Below, one piece after another: positions 59,995 through 64,000 of a DNA stretch of 64,000 bases. The notes under the pieces were generated by a model. That model did no database searches, was not told the DNA's origin, and was given only the letters and a program-made list of their open reading frames with translations. Source of the stretch: Sinorhizobium sp. RAC02 (GTDB lineage Bacteria; Pseudomonadota; Alphaproteobacteria; Rhizobiales; Rhizobiaceae); contig NZ_CP016450.1 in assembly GCF_001713395.1 (NCBI RefSeq), positions 62,001 through 126,000 on the forward strand. Direction: 5' to 3'. Each line of letters starts with the position of its first letter. Position 1 is the stretch's first letter. Made by a program: the position numbers and the translations under genes.

Positions 59995-61287
59995 ATGTCC
60001 ATCAAGGCGCGCGCCACCGGCGCATTGCTTGCAGCCATTCTTTCGACGACCGCCTTCCACGGCGCTTTCGCAGCCGACGATACGATCAAGGTCGGCATCC
60101 TGCATTCGCTTTCCGGCACCATGGCCATCTCCGAGACGACGCTCAAGGATGCCATGCTCATGCTCATCGACGAGCAGAACAAGAAGGGCGGCCTGCTGGG
60201 CAAGAAGCTCGAAGCCGTCGTCGTCGATCCGGCCTCCGACTGGCCGCTCTTCGCCGAAAAGGCGCGTGAGCTCGTTTCGGTCAACAAGGTCTCGGCCGTG
60301 TTCGGCTGCTGGACGTCCGTTTCACGCAAATCCGTGCTTCCGGTCTTCGAAGAGCTGAACTCGATCCTCTTCTACCCCGTCCAGTACGAGGGCGAAGAAA
60401 GCCAGCGCAACGTGTTCTATACGGGTGCGGCGCCGAACCAACAGGCGATCCCGGCCGTCGATTATCTCGCCGAGAATGAAGGCGTCGAGCGCTGGGTTCT
60501 CGCCGGCACCGACTACGTCTATCCGCGCACGACCAACAAAATTCTCGAAGCCTATCTGATCTCCAAGGGCGTGAAGCCCGAGGACATCATGATCAACTAC
60601 ACGCCGTTCGGCCATTCCGACTGGCAGACGATCGTCTCCGACATCAAGAAGTTCGGCTCGGCCGGCAAGAAGACCGCCGTGGTCTCCACCATCAACGGCG
60701 ACGCCAACGTTCCCTTCTACAAGGAACTTGGCAACCAGGGCGTCAAGGCGGAAGACATTCCGGTCGTCGCCTTCTCGGTCGGCGAAGAGGAACTGGCCGG
60801 TCTGGATACGACGCCGCTCGTCGGCCACCTGGCTGCCTGGAACTATTTCCAGTCCGTCGAGAACCCGTCGAATGCCGAGTTCATCAAGACGTGGAAGGCC
60901 TTCACCAAGAACGAAAAGCGCGTCACCAACGACCCGATGGAAGCGCACTATATCGGCTTCAACATGTGGCTGAAGGCCGTCGAAAAGGCCGGCACGACAG
61001 ACACGGACGCCGTGCTCGACGCGATGATCGGCGTCTCCGTGCCGAACCTCTCGGGCGGTCTCTCCACCATGATGCCGAACCACCACATCACGAAGCCCGT
61101 GCTGATTGGCGAAATCCAGGCCGACGGCCAGTTCGAGACCGTGTGGGAAACGCCCGGCCTCGTGGTCGGCGACGAGTGGTCTGACTTCCTGGCCGACTCC
61201 AAGGACCTGATCGCGGATTGGCGTGCGCCGATGTCGTGCGGCAACTTCAACGTGGCCACCGGCAAGTGCGGCGGCAAGGGTTCCTGA
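59995..61287 (+). CDS. urtA: Urea ABC transporter substrate-binding protein
   Basis: 430 aa with a Sec signal (cleavage near AFA-AD, residue 27). VGILHSLSGTMAISETTLKDA, FGCWTSVSRKSVLPVFEE, YPVQYEGEESQRNVFYTGAAPNQQ and the C-terminal CGNFNVATGKCGGKGS tail are specific to UrtA rather than general amino acid-binding proteins. AGAGGGG precedes ATG 59995. It captures urea for UrtBC and the expected UrtDE ATPases beyond the window. Confidence 0.95.
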   Translation: MSIKARATGALLAAILSTTAFHGAFAADDTIKVGILHSLSGTMAISETTLKDAMLMLIDEQNKKGGLLGKKLEAVVVDPASDWPLFAEKARELVSVNKVSAVFGCWTSVSRKSVLPVFEELNSILFYPVQYEGEESQRNVFYTGAAPNQQAIPAVDYLAENEGVERWVLAGTDYVYPRTTNKILEAYLISKGVKPEDIMINYTPFGHSDWQTIVSDIKKFGSAGKKTAVVSTINGDANVPFYKELGNQGVKAEDIPVVAFSVGEEELAGLDTTPLVGHLAAWNYFQSVENPSNAEFIKTWKAFTKNEKRVTNDPMEAHYIGFNMWLKAVEKAGTTDTDAVLDAMIGVSVPNLSGGLSTMMPNHHITKPVLIGEIQADGQFETVWETPGLVVGDEWSDFLADSKDLIADWRAPMSCGNFNVATGKCGGKGS

Positions 61288-61337
61288 TCCTGAAGGCTTG
61301 ATGTCTGCCGCGCGTCTCCTTCGCGGCGACCAGAGTC

Positions 61338-61366
61338 GCATCCCGGTGTATGACGCGCCGGGATGC
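61338..61366 (+). promoter_or_regulatory. Intercistronic hairpin between urtA and urtB
   Basis: GCATCCCGG (61338-61346) pairs with CCGGGATGC (61358-61366), loop 11 nt, no T-run. It likely limits read-through or stabilises urtA mRNA, as with the hairpin behind the amine-binding protein gene at 4879-4903. Confidence 0.55.
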
Positions 61367-61394
61367 AGTCCTTTCCCAACCTCAAGGACATGAG

Positions 61395-63026
61395 ATGCCT
61401 GCGCGCCTCATCCATCGTTTCCTGCAATGCCTGCTGATCGCCTTCTGCGTGATGGTGACGATGCTTGCGACGGACCTTAGAGCCGCAGACGATCTGCGAA
61501 CGATGGTCAATGCGCTCGGCGGTGGCAGTTTCCAGGAGAACCAGAAGCAGGTCGAAGCGCTCGCCAAGACGGGTGATCCGAAGATCGTTCCGGCGCTGGA
61601 GGCCTTGTCCGAGGGGGATCTCTACCAGCGCAAATCCGACGGCATGGTTTTCATCGTCAAGCCGGCCGGTTCCAATTTCAAACTCGTCGACGCCCTGACG
61701 GGAGATGCAGCCGGCGAGGAAGCCAAGGCGGCACTCGAAAAGGTCAAGGTCAACAACGGGCTGCGCCGCGTGATCCGCGCCGCACTCGGCGGCCTGACGC
61801 TGATGAGCCCTGATGCAGGCGTTCGCCTCCAGGCAGCCCAGACAATCCTGCGCACGCCATCCGCCGATTCTCTCGAAGGCCTCGATGCCGCCCTTGCCGG
61901 TGAAACGGACAGCGCCGTCAAGGCCGTGCTTGAAAAGGCCCGCGCGGCGTCGGTCCTCGTGTCCGATCGGCCGGTGGAGGAGAAGAAGGCCGCCATCGCC
62001 ACCGTCGTCCAGACCGGCGGGCGGGATTCGCTGTCGCTGCTTTCCAGCGCGCTCTCTTCTGCCGATGAAAGCCTGCGGCCGGATATCGAGACCGGGATCC
62101 AGCAGATCGAGGACCAGCTGGAACTCTGGGCTGCCGGCCAGAACATCTGGTACGGACTGTCACTCGGCTCGGTGTTGCTGCTCGCGGCAATCGGGCTTGC
62201 CATCACCTTCGGCGTGATGGGCATCATCAACATGGCGCATGGCGAGATGGTCATGCTCGGCGCCTACACCACCTTCGTCGTGCAGGAGATCATTCGCAAT
62301 TCCTATCCCGACGCCTTCGCCTGGTCGCTGGCGATCGCGCTGCCGCTCGCCTTCCTCGTTACCGGCGCGGTCGGCCTCGTCATGGAGCGTGGCATTATCC
62401 GCTTTCTCTACGGTCGGCCGCTTGAAACGCTGCTCGCCACCTGGGGTGTCTCGTTGATCCTCCAGCAGGCCGTGCGCTCGATCTTCGGGCCGACCAATCA
62501 GGAGGTCGGCAATCCGTCCTGGATGTCCGGCGCCTTCGAACTTGGCGGCCTTACCGTCACCTGGAACCGGCTCTGGATCATCGTCTTTTCGCTCGCCGTC
62601 TTCGCCTTCCTGCTCTTCCTCTTGAAGAAGACGCCGATGGGCCTGCAGATGCGCGCCGTCACGCAGAACCGTCGCATGGCCTCCTCCATGGGCATCAGGA
62701 CGCCCTGGGTCGATGCACTGACCTTCGCGCTCGGTTCGGGCATTGCGGGCATCGCCGGCGTGGCGCTCAGCCAAATCGACAACGTCTCGCCGAACCTGGG
62801 GCAGGGCTACATTATCGACAGCTTCATGGTCGTGGTCTTCGGCGGCGTGGGCAATCTCTGGGGCACGCTGGTCGGCGCCTTCACGCTCGGCATCCTCAAC
62901 AAGTTCCTGGAGCCCTATGCCGGCGCCGTGCTCGGAAAAATCCTCGTGCTCGTGCTGATCATCCTCTTCATCCAGAAGCGGCCCCGCGGGCTCTTCGCAC
63001 TCAAGGGACGGGCGGTGGAAGCATGA
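61395..63026 (+). CDS. urtB: Urea ABC transporter permease UrtB
   Basis: 543 aa. Signal-like N-terminal helix, then a roughly 220-residue periplasmic region typical of UrtB (LRTMVNALGGGSFQENQKQVEALAKTGDPKIVPALEAL, HEAT-like), then a LivH-type permease core (GVMGIINMAHGEMVMLGAYTTF ... TPMGLQMRAVTQNRRMASSMGI). The large N-terminal extension distinguishes UrtB from LivH. AAGGA precedes ATG 61395. It overlaps urtC by 4 nt. Confidence 0.94.
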   Translation: MPARLIHRFLQCLLIAFCVMVTMLATDLRAADDLRTMVNALGGGSFQENQKQVEALAKTGDPKIVPALEALSEGDLYQRKSDGMVFIVKPAGSNFKLVDALTGDAAGEEAKAALEKVKVNNGLRRVIRAALGGLTLMSPDAGVRLQAAQTILRTPSADSLEGLDAALAGETDSAVKAVLEKARAASVLVSDRPVEEKKAAIATVVQTGGRDSLSLLSSALSSADESLRPDIETGIQQIEDQLELWAAGQNIWYGLSLGSVLLLAAIGLAITFGVMGIINMAHGEMVMLGAYTTFVVQEIIRNSYPDAFAWSLAIALPLAFLVTGAVGLVMERGIIRFLYGRPLETLLATWGVSLILQQAVRSIFGPTNQEVGNPSWMSGAFELGGLTVTWNRLWIIVFSLAVFAFLLFLLKKTPMGLQMRAVTQNRRMASSMGIRTPWVDALTFALGSGIAGIAGVALSQIDNVSPNLGQGYIIDSFMVVVFGGVGNLWGTLVGAFTLGILNKFLEPYAGAVLGKILVLVLIILFIQKRPRGLFALKGRAVEA

Positions 63027-64000
63027 TCACGTCGTTTCTCGCCAAGGCGCTCGGGCGCAACATTGTCATCACGGTCGCGATCCTGCTCCTGCTCGCAGCC
63101 CTCGTTCCGGCACTCAACCTGCTGACGGCGCCGGACCATCCGCTGCATGTGCCGACCTATATCGTCTCGCTGTTCGGCAAGTACCTGACCTATGCGCTGC
63201 TGGCGCTGGCGCTCGATCTCGTCTGGGGTTTCTGCGGCATCCTCTCGCTCGGCCATGCCGCCTTCTTCGCGCTCGGCGGCTACGCCATGGGCATGTACCT
63301 GATGCGCCAGATCGGTGCGCGCGGCTCCTACGGCAACCCGCTGCTGCCGGACTTCATGGTGTTCCTCAACTGGAAGGAACTGCCCTGGTTCTGGTACGGC
63401 TTCGACATGTTCTGGTTCGCCGCGCTGATGGCGATCATCGTGCCGGGCCTGCTCGCCTTCGTCTTCGGCTGGTTCGCCTTCCGCTCGCGCGTCAACGGCG
63501 TCTATCTGTCGATCATCACCCAGGCGATGACCTTCGCCCTGCTGCTCGCCTTCTTCCGCAACGATATGGGTTTCGGCGGTAACAACGGCCTCACCGACTT
63601 CAAGGACATTCTGGGCTTCAACATCCAGGCAAACGGCACGCGCTCCGCACTCTTTGCGGCCTCCGCTATCGCACTCGCCCTGTCGCTGATCATCACGTCG
63701 GGCATCGTGCGTTCGAAATACGGAAAAATCCTCGTCGGTGTGCGGGATGCCGAGAGCCGAACGCGCTTCCTCGGCTACCGGGTCGAACACATGAAGCTCT
63801 TCGCCTTCGTGGTCTCGGCCATGATGGCGGGCGTTGCCGGCGCGCTCTACGTGCCGCAGGTCGGCATCATCAATCCCGGTGAGTTCGACCCGGCCAATTC
63901 CATCGAGGTCGTCATCTGGACGGCGGTCGGTGGGCGCGGCACGCTGATCGGCCCGATTGTCGGCGCCATCCTCGTCAACGGCGGCAAGAGCATCTTTACC
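63023..64000 (+). CDS. urtC: Urea ABC transporter permease UrtC, 5' part
   Basis: ATG 63023 overlaps the urtB stop (ATGA). The frame stays open for 326 codons to the right edge. The translation (MITSFLAKALGRNIVI...) has the LivM-type core: ALDLVWGFCGILSLGHAAFFALGGYAMG, NGVYLSIITQAMTFALLLAF, GKILVGVRDAESRTRFLGYRVE. The insert with WFWYGFDMFWFAALM is typical of UrtC. About 50-60 C-terminal residues should lie beyond the window, followed by urtD and urtE if the operon is standard. Confidence 0.94.
   Translation, partial: MITSFLAKALGRNIVITVAILLLLAALVPALNLLTAPDHPLHVPTYIVSLFGKYLTYALLALALDLVWGFCGILSLGHAAFFALGGYAMGMYLMRQIGARGSYGNPLLPDFMVFLNWKELPWFWYGFDMFWFAALMAIIVPGLLAFVFGWFAFRSRVNGVYLSIITQAMTFALLLAFFRNDMGFGGNNGLTDFKDILGFNIQANGTRSALFAASAIALALSLIITSGIVRSKYGKILVGVRDAESRTRFLGYRVEHMKLFAFVVSAMMAGVAGALYVPQVGIINPGEFDPANSIEVVIWTAVGGRGTLIGPIVGAILVNGGKSIFT

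Overview
The window is a gene-dense, high-GC alphaproteobacterial segment, most likely from a Rhizobiaceae genome (Rhizobium/Agrobacterium/Ensifer/Shinella type; the genus is my inference). The evidence is the rhizobial style of several clusters: a livHMGF operon followed by a small membrane protein and the binding protein, a urt urea transporter, a soxBDAG sarcosine oxidase operon, a NodT-type outer membrane lipoprotein and a Kps-type K-antigen export set. I see no rRNA, tRNA, IS element, phage gene or CRISPR array. The window cuts a LysR regulator at its left edge and urtC at its right edge.

Layout. 1-808: end of a LysR regulator. 1097-13400: an amine-catabolism block of a D-amino-acid-oxidase-type flavoenzyme, an IclR regulator, RidA, a polyamine/opine-type ABC importer, a two-subunit SoxA/HcnAB-like flavoprotein oxidase, an aldehyde dehydrogenase and a Tat-exported amine oxidase. 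13555-15175 (minus): an ECF sigma factor followed by a DUF4142 protein and a cupredoxin; the same 30-nt promoter motif precedes both the sigma gene and its downstream operon. 15398-19515: a degenerate nuclease-fold protein, a 53-aa small protein, an FAH-family hydrolase with a divergent GntR regulator, and an outer membrane efflux lipoprotein. 19516-20457: an unusual AT-richer control region with stacked inverted repeats, a near-consensus sigma-70 promoter and a folded leader of about 250 nt before a 72-aa protein of unknown function. 20544-23767: a quinone/hydroquinone detoxification group including a dioxygenase-esterase fusion. 24148-26466: a chemoreceptor. 27008-32231: an RND efflux operon with two adaptor proteins.

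32652-40638: capsular polysaccharide export (Wza/KpsD-like lipoprotein, KpsC and KpsS forward; KpsE, KpsM and KpsT converging from the other strand), then cysQ. 41822-49484: soxBDAG and a dimethylglycine/sarcosine dehydrogenase-type flavoprotein, i.e. N-methylglycine (betaine) breakdown. 49773-55399: branched-chain amino acid ABC importer. 55480-59767 (minus): a hybrid histidine kinase whose sensor is an entire NCS1 (purine/cytosine) permease-like domain plus a cysteine-rich module, and its LuxR-type response regulator; they are divergent from urtABC (59995-64000), which suggests that the kinase senses urea or a purine-derived nitrogen compound.

Overall the segment is about uptake and oxidation of organic nitrogen (polyamine/opine-like amines, sarcosine, dimethylglycine, amino acids, urea), with envelope and stress functions in between. 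The most unusual items are the transporter-fused kinase beside urt, the ECF twin promoters, the structured leader at 19884-20168, and the flavoenzyme-rich amine cluster.
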